This document shows positions 25,363 through 34,805 of a stretch of 36,469 nucleotides of DNA, piece after piece. The stretch covers positions 1 through 36,469 of the forward strand of contig QHXS01000080.1 in the NCBI GenBank assembly GCA_003223975.1, written 5' to 3'. Numbering within the stretch: position 1 is the first letter of the stretch; every line of letters starts with the position of its first letter. The notes under the pieces are model-generated. The model had not been told where the DNA came from. It did no database searches and worked only from the letters and a program-made list of their open reading frames with translations. The DNA is from Acidobacteriota bacterium. GTDB lineage: Bacteria; Acidobacteriota; Blastocatellia; Pyrinomonadales; Pyrinomonadaceae. The position numbers and the translations under genes were made by a program.

Positions 25363-27596
25363 CGTTGAACCTGATATTGCGACGAAGTCGTTACAAGATA
25401 AAGTGCGTTTTGGGCACGGAGTGTAGGGTTGCTGCTTGCGATCGCGGTAACGGCAGTAAGGATCTTGGTCCGCATCGCAGCGGACATCTGATTGTTCATA
25501 AACCGTTGATTGATCATGTCCAGGAGTTGGTTACCTGTCGTGTCCGCCGTAGCGGCCCCGACGTATTCGGCAATATCCGGCTTTGTGCCTAGCGGCCGGT
25601 CCTGACTTGTCGGGCGACCAGTAAAGATCATCGTATTCGCGAAGTTTGCACGAGCGATCGCCGTTCCGGTGGTCATGATCCCAAATTCGGGGCCAAGCAG
25701 TGTCGTTCCAGGAATCACAAAATCCGGAGAATAATAATTGAAGACGGTCGGGGCATTATATGGGTTTTGTGCCATACCAGCCGCCAGGTCTTGAACCGCT
25801 CCGTCACTTTGCTGCGTCAGATCGAACGATTTAACATTCATTGCCTTTAACGCGTTCGTCATAAGCTGAACGGGCTCGCGAAGCTTGCCGTAATTCGGAT
25901 CGCTCTTAACGTCGCCGCGTGCTTCGGGGTCGAGCAAGATCGCTCGGATCACGGACTTCATGTCACCGCGAACGCCCGCACCATTGTTATTGAAGATAGC
26001 AGCGACTCGGCCGACATATGCCGGTGTCGGATCGCTTGTGACCAGATGCTGGATCAAAAGCTTGCTAACGTAGGGCCCGACATTCGGATGGTTAAAGATA
26101 TTGTCGAGTGTTTGGTCGAGTGAGTTGTTCGCATACGTCGTGATAGCAGCGTTGTTGCATCCGACGCAAGCCGGGATCGAGGAAAACGGAGCGCCCGGAT
26201 AATTGAATAGCGTTTTTGCCGTGACGTCATGATTACCCGGGATCAACAACATCGGGTCTTTATAGTCGACCAAACCGACGATGATGTTCGGGCAAGTTGT
26301 TGCCGGCGGCGGCGCGTTGCAATCGCGCCATCCGGTGAAAACTTTTGTGAAATTGTTGATCGTGTTCTGATCGTAAGTCGGGATCGGGTTCCCCTGACCG
26401 TCTAGCTGAAACGTTCCGTCCTGGTTGAGCAAAAACAATCCGACGGTGAAAAGCTGAAGGATCTCGCGCGGGTAGTTTTCGTTCGGATTGTTCTTGGTGC
26501 TCCGCATCATGTCCAGGTAATTTCCCATTCCCGGATTGAGGGTGATGTCTTTCATTAACTGTCGAAAATTACCGAAAGCATTTTTCGAAAGTTGTTGATG
26601 ATAAGTGATCATCCAGCTCGACTGCTGCGTATCCACGCCTGATATGACCCAGATCTGCGAAAGTGCCCATGCGATCTTATGACGGAGCTGCGGCGTGCCG
26701 TAGAAAGCTTCGCGGAAATGCCACGTCTGTATCGGGTACATCGTGTAATGATCACGGATGCAGATACTCAGTTCGGTCCCCGTAAACATACCGCAGCCGT
26801 TAGTTACATTTCCCGAATCCGTATTTTTTAAGGGTATGTTCGGGTATGGGTTCGACGCTGAAGGATAGACCGCGTCGAACTGCTGTGACAGGTAAGAACG
26901 GATACCTTCGCGCCGAATCTTATAGTCCAGGTCCGGTGTCGCTCCGAAGGTCGCTTGCTGGAGGAAACGCATGCGGTCGCTCGACCATTTGTAGCCAACG
27001 TATTCCGGAGAATTCGCGTCTTCCGAATTCCTCGTCTGCTGTTTCAGAGCGGATGCATAGCTCATCGGCTTTAGATCGGAATCGCCCTTCCAACTGCCCC
27101 GGCCGCCGTAGCTGAAGATGACGCGATTGCTGGAAAGCCCGCGCCATGTCAAATACATCTCGAGGCTGCCGGAATCGGGCTGCTGCCAGTAACCGATCTC
27201 ATCTTTAAGCGAGATCGTCACAGCATAAACATTTTCCGCCGATCTTATGGGCGCGGCGTCGAGCACGGGAAAGCGGAATTGATGTCCATTGTCATCGACC
27301 CCATAGACCCGCAGGGAATTTGCTCCTTCGCCCGGAAGAAAATCAAAATTCATCGCGTAGAGGACCACACGTTTGCCGGATTCGAAGTCGTCAACCGACT
27401 TCGGCGGCCTTCGCGGGTCGATGGTGGCTTTTTCCGAGCTAGCCAATGCCCGTGGGTTGTCTTTGAGCGTCAACAAGACCGGTTCCGGCGAATTCGGGTC
27501 GGGATCGAGCTGAGAAAATATATTGACGGCGAAAAAGGTCAGGGAAAACGCGGCCGAAATAAACCAGAGCAGCTTTCGCGAGGTAACGCGGTGCAT
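25359..27596 (-). CDS. DUF1800 family secreted protein
   Basis: This protein is about 745 aa. The ATG at 27596 is preferred to a longer frame from 27662, because GGAGGA lies at good spacing upstream and a signal peptide follows (LLWFISAAFSLTFFAVNIFSQ). The DUF1800 core is clear: RFLQQATFGATPDLDYKIRREG, WHFREAFYGTPQLRHKIAWALSQIWVISG, YLDMMRSTKNNPNENYPREILQLFTVGL and NFTKVFTGWRD. The segment before it (residues ~35-190) is a beta-rich region with VLYAMNFDFLPGEGANSLRV. It is the first gene of an operon with DUF1501, and the two products are generally presumed to act together outside the cytoplasm. Its function is unknown. Confidence 0.92.
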   Translation of the reverse strand: MHRVTSRKLLWFISAAFSLTFFAVNIFSQLDPDPNSPEPVLLTLKDNPRALASSEKATIDPRRPPKSVDDFESGKRVVLYAMNFDFLPGEGANSLRVYGVDDNGHQFRFPVLDAAPIRSAENVYAVTISLKDEIGYWQQPDSGSLEMYLTWRGLSSNRVIFSYGGRGSWKGDSDLKPMSYASALKQQTRNSEDANSPEYVGYKWSSDRMRFLQQATFGATPDLDYKIRREGIRSYLSQQFDAVYPSASNPYPNIPLKNTDSGNVTNGCGMFTGTELSICIRDHYTMYPIQTWHFREAFYGTPQLRHKIAWALSQIWVISGVDTQQSSWMITYHQQLSKNAFGNFRQLMKDITLNPGMGNYLDMMRSTKNNPNENYPREILQLFTVGLFLLNQDGTFQLDGQGNPIPTYDQNTINNFTKVFTGWRDCNAPPPATTCPNIIVGLVDYKDPMLLIPGNHDVTAKTLFNYPGAPFSSIPACVGCNNAAITTYANNSLDQTLDNIFNHPNVGPYVSKLLIQHLVTSDPTPAYVGRVAAIFNNNGAGVRGDMKSVIRAILLDPEARGDVKSDPNYGKLREPVQLMTNALKAMNVKSFDLTQQSDGAVQDLAAGMAQNPYNAPTVFNYYSPDFVIPGTTLLGPEFGIMTTGTAIARANFANTMIFTGRPTSQDRPLGTKPDIAEYVGAATADTTGNQLLDMINQRFMNNQMSAAMRTKILTAVTAIASSNPTLRAQNALYLVTTSSQYQVQR

Positions 27597-27848
27597 AATC
27601 GTATCTCCTCCGACGAGCAAAGGAACAAATTGTAAATAACAAGTGCTTTTTGGCCGGTACAACCAGGAGAATCGACCATTAAGGATATTTAAGTCGCTAA
27701 TATGATCAAACTGCTAATAAATGGAAAAATTTATATTTCAGCGTGATCTGCCGGTTGTTCGACAGCATTAAGACGGAAATGAAACGGATTTAGACGATAA
27801 ATTGCAAAGATTTGTAAAGCCTACTGCGTGCAATTATTATCGAATTCG

Positions 27849-28727
27849 ATGTGGAAAACAAGGACGATCAAGACAGAGCCAAGCTTCAATTTCCAGCTTA
27901 CCGTCCAAAGCCATGGTTGGTACGACCTGCTGCCGTTTCAGTTCGATGAGCCGAAATCTACGTTGGAATACGCCTTTCTCGAGGGCGGAAAGGTTGTAAA
28001 TGCGTCCGTGAGTCATTCAAAAGCAGGGCTGAAAATCGTTTTGGACCGGCCAGTTTCGGAAGAAAGCGCGATACCTGCGAAGGTGCGGCACATTTTTAGG
28101 TTAGACGACGATCTGGAGGAATTTTACAGCGAGTTTTGCGGCAAAGACGGATTCGAATGGGTTCGAAGCCGCGGTGCCGGGCGGTTGCTTCGCTCGCCGA
28201 CCGTTTTCGAAGATCTCGTAAAAACGATGTGCACGACAAATTGCTCTTGGGGCTTGACGAAAAATATGGTCGCAAATCTTGTAAACCTGCTTGGCGAGAG
28301 ATCGAATTCCGGAAATTCCGCGTTTCCGACTCCCGATGATATGGCGAAGCAGGATGAGAAGTTTTACCGCAATGAGGTCCGCGCGGGTTACCGTTCGGCA
28401 TATTTTGTGGAACTTGCGGAGGCAGTTGCGTCCAAAAAGCTGGACCCGGAATCGTGGATGAATTCCGAGCTTCCAACACTGGAATTGAAAAAGCAGATCA
28501 AAAGCGTGAAAGGCATAGGCGATTACGCTGCAGAAAATCTGCTGAAACTGCTCGCGAGGTATGACGGGCTTGCACTGGATTCGTGGCTACGAGCACAGTT
28601 CTACAAAAAGCATAATGGCGGCAGGAAATGTTCGGATAAGAAGATCGACAAACGGTACTCGAAATTCGGCGAATGGAAAGGCCTTGCGATCTGGTGCGAT
28701 ATGACGGCCGCGTGGCACGCCGAATAA
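27849..28727 (+). CDS. HhH-GPD superfamily DNA glycosylase (OGG/AlkA-like)
   Basis: This 292-aa protein is a predicted base-excision repair glycosylase. The N-terminal beta-domain (FNFQLTVQSHGWYDLLPFQ) resembles that of OGG1/AlkA. A helical core follows, with SPTVFEDLVKTMCTTNCSW, then the helix-hairpin-helix VKGIGDYAAENLL (around residue 220) and the catalytic-type Asp in LALDSWLR (near residue 243). The position that holds the Schiff-base Lys of OGG1 (GVGTK) is Tyr here (GIGDY), so it may be monofunctional like AlkA. The ATG at 27849 is preferred over an ATG seven codons earlier, but neither has a clear ribosome-binding site. It is divergent from DUF1800 across an AT-rich 250-bp gap. The damaged base it recognises is unknown. 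Confidence 0.85.
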   Translation: MWKTRTIKTEPSFNFQLTVQSHGWYDLLPFQFDEPKSTLEYAFLEGGKVVNASVSHSKAGLKIVLDRPVSEESAIPAKVRHIFRLDDDLEEFYSEFCGKDGFEWVRSRGAGRLLRSPTVFEDLVKTMCTTNCSWGLTKNMVANLVNLLGERSNSGNSAFPTPDDMAKQDEKFYRNEVRAGYRSAYFVELAEAVASKKLDPESWMNSELPTLELKKQIKSVKGIGDYAAENLLKLLARYDGLALDSWLRAQFYKKHNGGRKCSDKKIDKRYSKFGEWKGLAIWCDMTAAWHAE

Positions 28728-28785
28728 ATCTTTCGGCACAACTGATGTAAACTAAACGGCAACAAATACCGTACAACTTAGAGCT

Positions 28786-30417
28786 ATGATCGAGTCCGGA
28801 GCATTTTTACAGCAGCGTTACCGCATCGATAAACTGATCGGGCAAGGCGGAATGGGTGCCGTTTATTTGGCGAACGATGAACGTTTTAACAGCACGGTCG
28901 CGATCAAAGAAACGCTTTGCATGAACGATGGTTTCCGCAAAGCGCTCGAACGCGAGGCACGCCTTCTGAACAGCCTCAAGCATTCTGCATTGCCGCGCGT
29001 AAGCGATCATTTTCTTGAAGACGAAGGCCAGTTCCTGGTGATGGAATATGTGCCGGGCGACGACCTGATGCAGACGCTTGAACGGCAGGGCAAACCGTTT
29101 CAGTACGAACAAGTGTTGAATTGGGCCGATCAGATCCTTGACGCGTTAGACTATCTGCACAATCAGGAAAACCCGGTAATCCATCGGGACATCAAGCCTC
29201 AGAACCTGAAGGTAACCCCAAAAGGCCAGGTTATCCTATTGGATTTCGGACTCGCAAAAGGAAACGTGACGGATGCGGGAAATCTGACCGCTGCGAAAAG
29301 CATTTTCGGTTATTCGCGAAATTACGCATCGCTCGAGCAGATACAGGGAACCGGCACGGATCCGCGGAGCGATCTGTACTCTCTATCGGCAACTGTCTAC
29401 CACCTCATCACCGGCGCCCCGCCGGAAGACGCCCTGACGCGAGCGATGGCGGTTCTTAGCAATCAGCCTGATCCGCTCCTTCCGGCGACATCTGTAAACC
29501 CCGCAATACCAGTCGGGATCGCGGCGGTCCTTCATAATTCGCTTGATCTCACCGCAGCGCGCCGGCCGACGTCGGCGTTAGATCTGCGTAACCGGCTGCG
29601 CGAATTTGATCGATATTCGGGACAGTTAAATCTAAGCTCGCCGGCATTTCCGAGCCAAACGGACGGGTCGATCTCCGGCGCGCCGACGGTGGCGAATCCG
29701 GATTATACCTGGGCACGCGGCGGACAAGAAGCAGTTACGCAGCTGCTGCCCGACGGTCGGTCGCAAGTGACGTCTATCCGGGATGCGAGGTCCAACGGCG
29801 AACATGTTGCAATCTCGACTGCTTCCCCAAACACCCAGAAGCGGCGGTTGAGATACGTTCTAGCTGGGATTTTTGGGGCGCTCGCGGTATGCGCAGCGTC
29901 GATCGGGCTTTACGGATTCAGAGAAAATTGGTTCGGTGCGACTCCGGTCGTAAACGAGACTCAGAAGGTCGAAAGCCAGGCAGCCGAAGAACCTGCTACT
30001 AATATTTCTGTCGCCGAGACGTCGTCGAACAGCGACGCAACCTCGACGGTGGCAGGCGCGCCCGAAGGACGATCGGCGACAACCGATAAGCGGACCGCCG
30101 CGGCAAAGCCCGCCGCGAACACCGCCACGCATTCGAACTCGAACGATGATTTTGTTTTCGAGGATCAAGGCGAAAAGATCGTTATAAACGGCAAGTCTCT
30201 CACCGCGGGGAACGTGAAAATAGCAAACGGCATGATCTTTACGCCTCAAGGTGCCTTTCCGCTGAACAAGCAATTTCCGCCGAACGTTCAAAGACCCAAT
30301 GTGCCGATAGATCCGAGCATGCTCACGCCTGAGCAGCTTCGTCAGCTGAGGACGCTTCGACGGAATCATCCGGAGGTCTTCGTTAAACCTCCGCCACAGC
30401 CCAGCCCCAAGTATTAA
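28786..30417 (+). CDS. Transmembrane serine/threonine protein kinase
   Basis: This is a Hanks-type kinase of 543 aa. The cytoplasmic kinase domain (residues ~12-275) has all the catalytic motifs: GQGGMGAVY at 19-27, Lys41 in VAIKE, HRDIKPQNL near 133, DFG near 153, and DLYSLSATVYHLITG. The usual APE-type motif reads SLEQ. One membrane helix follows (VLAGIFGALAVCAASIGLYGF, about residues 359-380). Next is an Ala/Ser/Thr-rich linker and an extracytoplasmic tail with IVINGKSLTAGNVKIANGMIF and LTPEQLRQLRTLRRNHPEVFVKPPP. No PASTA or other known sensor domain is present. Its stop overlaps the stop of the convergent PilZ gene (TTAA). Targets are unknown. Confidence 0.93.
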   Translation: MIESGAFLQQRYRIDKLIGQGGMGAVYLANDERFNSTVAIKETLCMNDGFRKALEREARLLNSLKHSALPRVSDHFLEDEGQFLVMEYVPGDDLMQTLERQGKPFQYEQVLNWADQILDALDYLHNQENPVIHRDIKPQNLKVTPKGQVILLDFGLAKGNVTDAGNLTAAKSIFGYSRNYASLEQIQGTGTDPRSDLYSLSATVYHLITGAPPEDALTRAMAVLSNQPDPLLPATSVNPAIPVGIAAVLHNSLDLTAARRPTSALDLRNRLREFDRYSGQLNLSSPAFPSQTDGSISGAPTVANPDYTWARGGQEAVTQLLPDGRSQVTSIRDARSNGEHVAISTASPNTQKRRLRYVLAGIFGALAVCAASIGLYGFRENWFGATPVVNETQKVESQAAEEPATNISVAETSSNSDATSTVAGAPEGRSATTDKRTAAAKPAANTATHSNSNDDFVFEDQGEKIVINGKSLTAGNVKIANGMIFTPQGAFPLNKQFPPNVQRPNVPIDPSMLTPEQLRQLRTLRRNHPEVFVKPPPQPSPKY

Positions 30418-31169
30418 CGCCTTCGCTTTCTTCTTTCCGTCCGAAGCTTTTCGACTGGGAATTGTCCGTCGATAAATTTCAAATGCGCTCGCATTTTGCC
30501 ATCATCAAGACTCTCGACGTTGCAGACGGTCGCATGGCTCGAAAAGTCGAATTCCTCGGAGATGAGTTTTATACGATCAGTGACGTTCAATTGAAGATTG
30601 GTGATAAGTGCCGCGCCGGTTTTACTTACATTTTCCGTTAATATCCGCTCGCCGCCCAACGTCCCCCGTTTCTCCCCGACGAGAACCAGGTAGAGTTCGA
30701 CCTTATGCCAGTATCGCAGCTCCTGGCGCTGTACGAATTTTGAATTGGACTCCGTAACCTTCCACAGGCCTTCGCCAGTCACTCCGCAAATACGATAATT
30801 CTGCAGCGGGTCTTCGCCGTAAGAATCTGGCGGCTCGCGTCCGATGAAGGCTGCTGCTATCTGATAAAGATGCGATCCGTCCCCTGAAATTGCACTGCAA
30901 TTCTGAATGATTCCCCAAACACGGTAAAACTCTTCATCATGGTCGTAACAACGAAGATGCGGTGGCATCTGCATTGTTATTGAGACGAGATTTCCAACAC
31001 CACACTCACGGTCCAAATAGAATCCGAACCCGTTGGACGCATAATTTAGCACCTCGGCGTCTTCCTTCCAATCTTCGCCATCGGCACTTACACCGCTGAC
31101 CACTGCAATGATCGATTCGGACTCCGAATTCTCAATTTCGTTAACAATAGCTGTATCGATTGACATCAT
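30414..31169 (-). CDS. Double-PilZ-domain protein, probable c-di-GMP effector (copy 1)
   Basis: This 251-aa cytoplasmic protein has two PilZ-like halves. The first (residues ~20-130) reads NYASNGFGFYL, then LRCYDHDEEFYRVWGII and AAFIGREPP. The second (from ~145) carries the full c-di-GMP motif RQELR and NVSKTG. It starts at MMSIDTAIV behind a GGGGGG ribosome-binding site. It is a paralog of the next gene (31197-31955, same strand), 27 bases away, and probably forms an operon with it. The first half lacks the RxxxR part of the motif, so it may not bind nucleotide. It likely changes conformation or partner binding with c-di-GMP; the downstream process is not visible. Confidence 0.85.
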   Translation of the reverse strand: MMSIDTAIVNEIENSESESIIAVVSGVSADGEDWKEDAEVLNYASNGFGFYLDRECGVGNLVSITMQMPPHLRCYDHDEEFYRVWGIIQNCSAISGDGSHLYQIAAAFIGREPPDSYGEDPLQNYRICGVTGEGLWKVTESNSKFVQRQELRYWHKVELYLVLVGEKRGTLGGERILTENVSKTGAALITNLQLNVTDRIKLISEEFDFSSHATVCNVESLDDGKMRAHLKFIDGQFPVEKLRTERRKRRR

Positions 31170-31196
31170 AAACCCCCCGATAATCGGTAAGAAAAA

Positions 31197-31955
31197 TTAT
31201 TCGATTCCCTCCAATGGGAAAAAATTGTCGATGAACTCAATATGTAATCGGACGATCCCGTCCTGTCCGGTCCGTTTTCCGCGAACTATCGAAATGATCG
31301 AAAGATCATGCCTATCGCTTTTGACCCGTAAAAAGGTTCCAGGTTCAACGTCGAACGACGTGAACACGGCTGCGCCACCAAGGCTTAGATCTTCGGAAAC
31401 CGTTGCTTCGCTTGCGGCGACGTCGCCATTCTCGTCCAGTAATTCGATAATAAGGGTCTCTGGTATCGCGAACCGAGTATGCCTGCGGAGATATACCGGA
31501 AGGTCCGACTCGTCGGGGTTGTCTTCCATCTCGCGAAGCTGCCATAACCCTCCGTCTTCCCGCTCCGTAATGTCGTACAGCTTAGACGGATTGTCGAGAT
31601 ATGCCTGCGGCGGATTCTTCCCAACGAAGGCAATGCCGACTGCATAGGTTTGGGCTGCCGGATCGGTTCCAAGTGCGAGACATCTGCGGACAAGGCCCCA
31701 AATGCGGTATTGCGGTTCAAGATAGTCGTAACATCGGAGCTGCCGCGGCATAGGTAGGCTTATCATGAGCAATCGGCCCCGTTTGACCGGCCGTTTTAGA
31801 CTGAATGCCGCGCCGAATGCCGAAATATCTTCGAGACGGGTTATCTCGCTCCAGGAGAATTTTTTATCCACCTTGACCTCGATCCTTGTCGGCAAAGCGA
31901 GGGCATAGCGTTGTATCCGGCGCGAATCTTGATCGAGTGTTGCTATGTCGGGCAT
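31197..31955 (-). CDS. Double-PilZ-domain protein, probable c-di-GMP effector (copy 2)
   Basis: This is a 252-aa paralog of the preceding gene with the same two-half design. The first half has an upstream basic stretch (RRIQRYALALPTR), DISAFG and LRCYDYLEPQYRIWGLVRRC. The second has RRHTRF and DLSLGG, then VRLHIEFIDNFFPLE. Both halves keep recognisable RxxxR- and [DN]xSxxG-type elements, more complete than in copy 1. The ATG at 31955 is preferred over the adjacent TTG. It is the first gene of the two-gene operon and is divergent from gyrA across a 220-bp AT-rich gap. c-di-GMP binding is inferred from motifs. Confidence 0.85.
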   Translation of the reverse strand: MPDIATLDQDSRRIQRYALALPTRIEVKVDKKFSWSEITRLEDISAFGAAFSLKRPVKRGRLLMISLPMPRQLRCYDYLEPQYRIWGLVRRCLALGTDPAAQTYAVGIAFVGKNPPQAYLDNPSKLYDITEREDGGLWQLREMEDNPDESDLPVYLRRHTRFAIPETLIIELLDENGDVAASEATVSEDLSLGGAAVFTSFDVEPGTFLRVKSDRHDLSIISIVRGKRTGQDGIVRLHIEFIDNFFPLEGIE

Positions 31956-32178
31956 CAATTTAAATTAGCTTCCTGCGGGGGTAGGAATTCGGAATGGAGG
32001 TTTGTAAGGAAAAGCGAGTCTGAACGGAAGGCGGTGGTTGGTTGCGGTTTGAGACCGCCGCCTGTAAAATAAATATACCATATAAGCGACGGATGTTGCC
32101 ACAGTTTTTTCTTCACAAAAACCTCTATTTTACCCCGTTTTTGAAGGATTTGACGAAACAGCCAGTTAAGTAAACCCA

Positions 32179-34725
32179 ATGGATTCAATATTAGAACGCG
32201 ATCAGATAAACATCGAAGATGAGATGCGGCGCTCGTATCTCGACTATGCGATGTCTGTCATTATCGGCAGAGCATTGCCGGATGTACGCGACGGCCTGAA
32301 GCCCGTCCATCGCCGTATTCTTTACGGCATGTACGAGCAGGGAAATACTTCGAATAAGAGCTATCGGAAGTCCGCACGCGCCGTCGGCGATGTGATGGGT
32401 AAATATCACCCGCACGGCGATGCTGCGATCTATGATTCGATCGTCCGGATGGCGCAGGACTTTTCGATGCGTTACATGCTGGTCGATGGGCAGGGCAATT
32501 TCGGGTCGGTCGACGGCGACAATCCTGCCGCTCAGCGGTATACCGAAGTTCGCCTTGCGAGGATCGCAAACGAGGTTTTGGCGGACATCGAGAAGGAGAC
32601 GGTCAATTTCCAGCCGAACTATGACGATTCGCTGCAGGAGCCCACAGTTCTGCCGACGCGGGTACCTCTACTCCTTGCCAACGGTTCCGAAGGCATCGCG
32701 GTCGGGATGGCGACGAAGATACCGCCGCACAATTTGACCGAGATCCTCGACGCGACTCTTGCCATTTTAAAGGAGCCGACCATAACGATCGACAACCTGA
32801 TTAAGATAGTGCCCGGACCCGATTTTCCAACCGGCGGATTTATCTACGGGCGCGAGGAAATACATCGCGCCTACCGAACGGGCCGGGGCGTTATTCAAAT
32901 GCGCGCTAAGGCCGCGATCGACCGCATCGGGCGCGGTGAACGCGAAAAGGATGCGATCGTCGTAACGGAAATTCCTTATCAAATAAATAAGGCGAGGCTC
33001 ATAGAAAAGATCGCCGAGTTGATGCAGGAAAAACGGCTCGAGGGAATTTCGGAATTGCGCGACGAATCGAACCGCGAGGGAATGCGGATCGTCATCGAGT
33101 TGAAACGCGATGCGATCGCACAGGTCGTCCTGAACAAGCTTTATAAGCTGACGCCAATGCAGGCGTCCTTCGGCATCATTAACATTGCGATCGTCGACGG
33201 GCAGCCGAAAGTACTGAACTTAAAAGAGATGCTCGAGCATTTCATCGAGTTCAGGCGCGAGGTCGTTCGTCGAAGGACCGAATTCGAGCTTCGAAAGGCG
33301 CAGGCGCGCGCTCACATTTTAGAAGGGCTCAACAAGGCGATCGACGCGCTCGATTACATCATTCCGCTGATCCGAAATGCACGTTCGGTGGATGAAGCGA
33401 GGGCCTGGCTGACGGCGAACCTCGCAACACTTGCCGAGGTTAAGAAGTGGAAGGGAATCACTGGCGGCAAATCCGAAGATGCGTTCATTAAAGACCTTCG
33501 CAAAGTGGTCGACGGACTGGCGTTTTCCGAAATTCAGGCGCAGGCGATCCTCGATCTTCAACTGCGTCGCCTCTCGGCCCTTGAGCGTCAGAAGATCCTC
33601 GATGAGTACGAAGAGCTGATCAAGCACATCGCAGAGCTCGAGAACATTCTTGCCAACGAAAATGTTTTACGGCAGGTAATAGCCGATGAATTGGCCGAGG
33701 TCAAACGGCTTTACGGCGACGCTCGGCGAACGATCATTGTCGATGCTGATGTCGAACTGACTATCGAGGACCTGATCAAAGACGAGGACGTTGCGATCAC
33801 AGTGACGAAGTCCGGCTATATCAAACGCACGCCGGTTTCGACGTATTCGCGGCAGGGACGTGGCGGAAAGGGACGTTTGGGTGCCACGGCGAAAAATGAA
33901 GATTTCGTCGAGCATCTGTTTGTCGCTTCAACACACGCTTACCTGATGATCTTTACCGACGATGGGCAAGTCTTTAAGATGAAGGTCCACGAAATACCGG
34001 AAGCGGCTCCGGCCGCACGCGGAAAAGCCGTGGTAAATCTTGTTCAGATCTCGTCGGAACGAAAACTGGTTGCAGTAATGCCGGTGCGCGATTTTGGCGA
34101 AGAGATCTATCTTACGATGGTCACCGGCAAAGGCGTGATCAAAAAGACCGCGCTTGCGGATTATCAAAACATACGCGCCAGCGGCATCAATGCGATCAAT
34201 ATCGATCCGGGTGACGAACTTCTTGACGTTATTCGAACCGATGGAAAAATGCAGATCTTTATTGCGACGCATGACGGAATGGCGGTTAAGTTTAACGAGA
34301 CGGACGTACGTCCGATGGGACGTGCCGCCCGCGGCGTGCGCGGCGTCAACTTGCGAAAGGGCGACGTTGTCGTCTCGGTCTGTGCCGTCTCAAAAGAGGG
34401 AACTGAAAAGATCCTTTCCGTCTCGGAGAAAGGCTTTGGTAAGCAGACGCAGGTTTCGAGCTATCGCCTTACCAAACGCGGCGGCATCGGCGTGATCAAT
34501 ATGAAAACGACTGAAAAGACCGGAAAGGTCATCGCGGCGTTTCCGGTCGCCGACGACAGCGAGATCATGATCATTACGCAGCAGGCAAAGCTGATCCGGC
34601 TCGGTGTTGATAAGATACGCGAGACGGGACGCTCGGCACAGGGCGTTACGCTGATCAAATGCGGCGATGAAGACCTTGTGACAAGCGCCTCGCTTCTGGC
34701 AAGCGGCGCTGAGGAAGAGGAATAA
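32179..34725 (+). CDS. gyrA: DNA gyrase subunit A
   Basis: This is the breakage-reunion subunit of type II topoisomerase, 848 aa. The winged-helix/tower region contains [11 protein letters not shown] and the active-site Tyr121 in AAQRYTEVR. The quinolone-resistance region [21 protein letters not shown] has Ala82 where E. coli has Ser83, and keeps Asp86 (E. coli Asp87). A coiled-coil region ([30 protein letters not shown]) is followed by a C-terminal DNA-wrapping pinwheel with a GyrA-box of QGRGGKG, against the usual QRRGGKG. The acidic tail is short (EEEE). The GyrA-box favours GyrA over ParC. The gene stands alone with its own terminator; gyrB is not in the window. Confidence 0.97.
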   Translation: MDSILERDQINIEDEMRRSYLDYAMSVIIGRALPDVRDGLKPVHRRILYGMYEQGNTSNKSYRKSARAVGDVMGKYHPHGDAAIYDSIVRMAQDFSMRYMLVDGQGNFGSVDGDNPAAQRYTEVRLARIANEVLADIEKETVNFQPNYDDSLQEPTVLPTRVPLLLANGSEGIAVGMATKIPPHNLTEILDATLAILKEPTITIDNLIKIVPGPDFPTGGFIYGREEIHRAYRTGRGVIQMRAKAAIDRIGRGEREKDAIVVTEIPYQINKARLIEKIAELMQEKRLEGISELRDESNREGMRIVIELKRDAIAQVVLNKLYKLTPMQASFGIINIAIVDGQPKVLNLKEMLEHFIEFRREVVRRRTEFELRKAQARAHILEGLNKAIDALDYIIPLIRNARSVDEARAWLTANLATLAEVKKWKGITGGKSEDAFIKDLRKVVDGLAFSEIQAQAILDLQLRRLSALERQKILDEYEELIKHIAELENILANENVLRQVIADELAEVKRLYGDARRTIIVDADVELTIEDLIKDEDVAITVTKSGYIKRTPVSTYSRQGRGGKGRLGATAKNEDFVEHLFVASTHAYLMIFTDDGQVFKMKVHEIPEAAPAARGKAVVNLVQISSERKLVAVMPVRDFGEEIYLTMVTGKGVIKKTALADYQNIRASGINAINIDPGDELLDVIRTDGKMQIFIATHDGMAVKFNETDVRPMGRAARGVRGVNLRKGDVVVSVCAVSKEGTEKILSVSEKGFGKQTQVSSYRLTKRGGIGVINMKTTEKTGKVIAAFPVADDSEIMIITQQAKLIRLGVDKIRETGRSAQGVTLIKCGDEDLVTSASLLASGAEEEE

Positions 34726-34744
34726 TTCCTCAGTTATGTGCGAT

Positions 34745-34777
34745 AAAAAATGGCGGCCTGAACAGCCGCCATTTTTT
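34745..34777. terminator. Strong bidirectional terminator after gyrA
   Basis: AAAAAATGGCGGC (34745-34757) pairs perfectly with GCCGCCATTTTTT (34765-34777) around a 7-base loop. The A and T runs flank the GC stem on both strands, so it serves gyrA and the convergent MEDS gene. Confidence 0.95.
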
Positions 34778-34805
34778 ATTTCGAAGCTAAAGGTTTACAG
34801 CGAAA

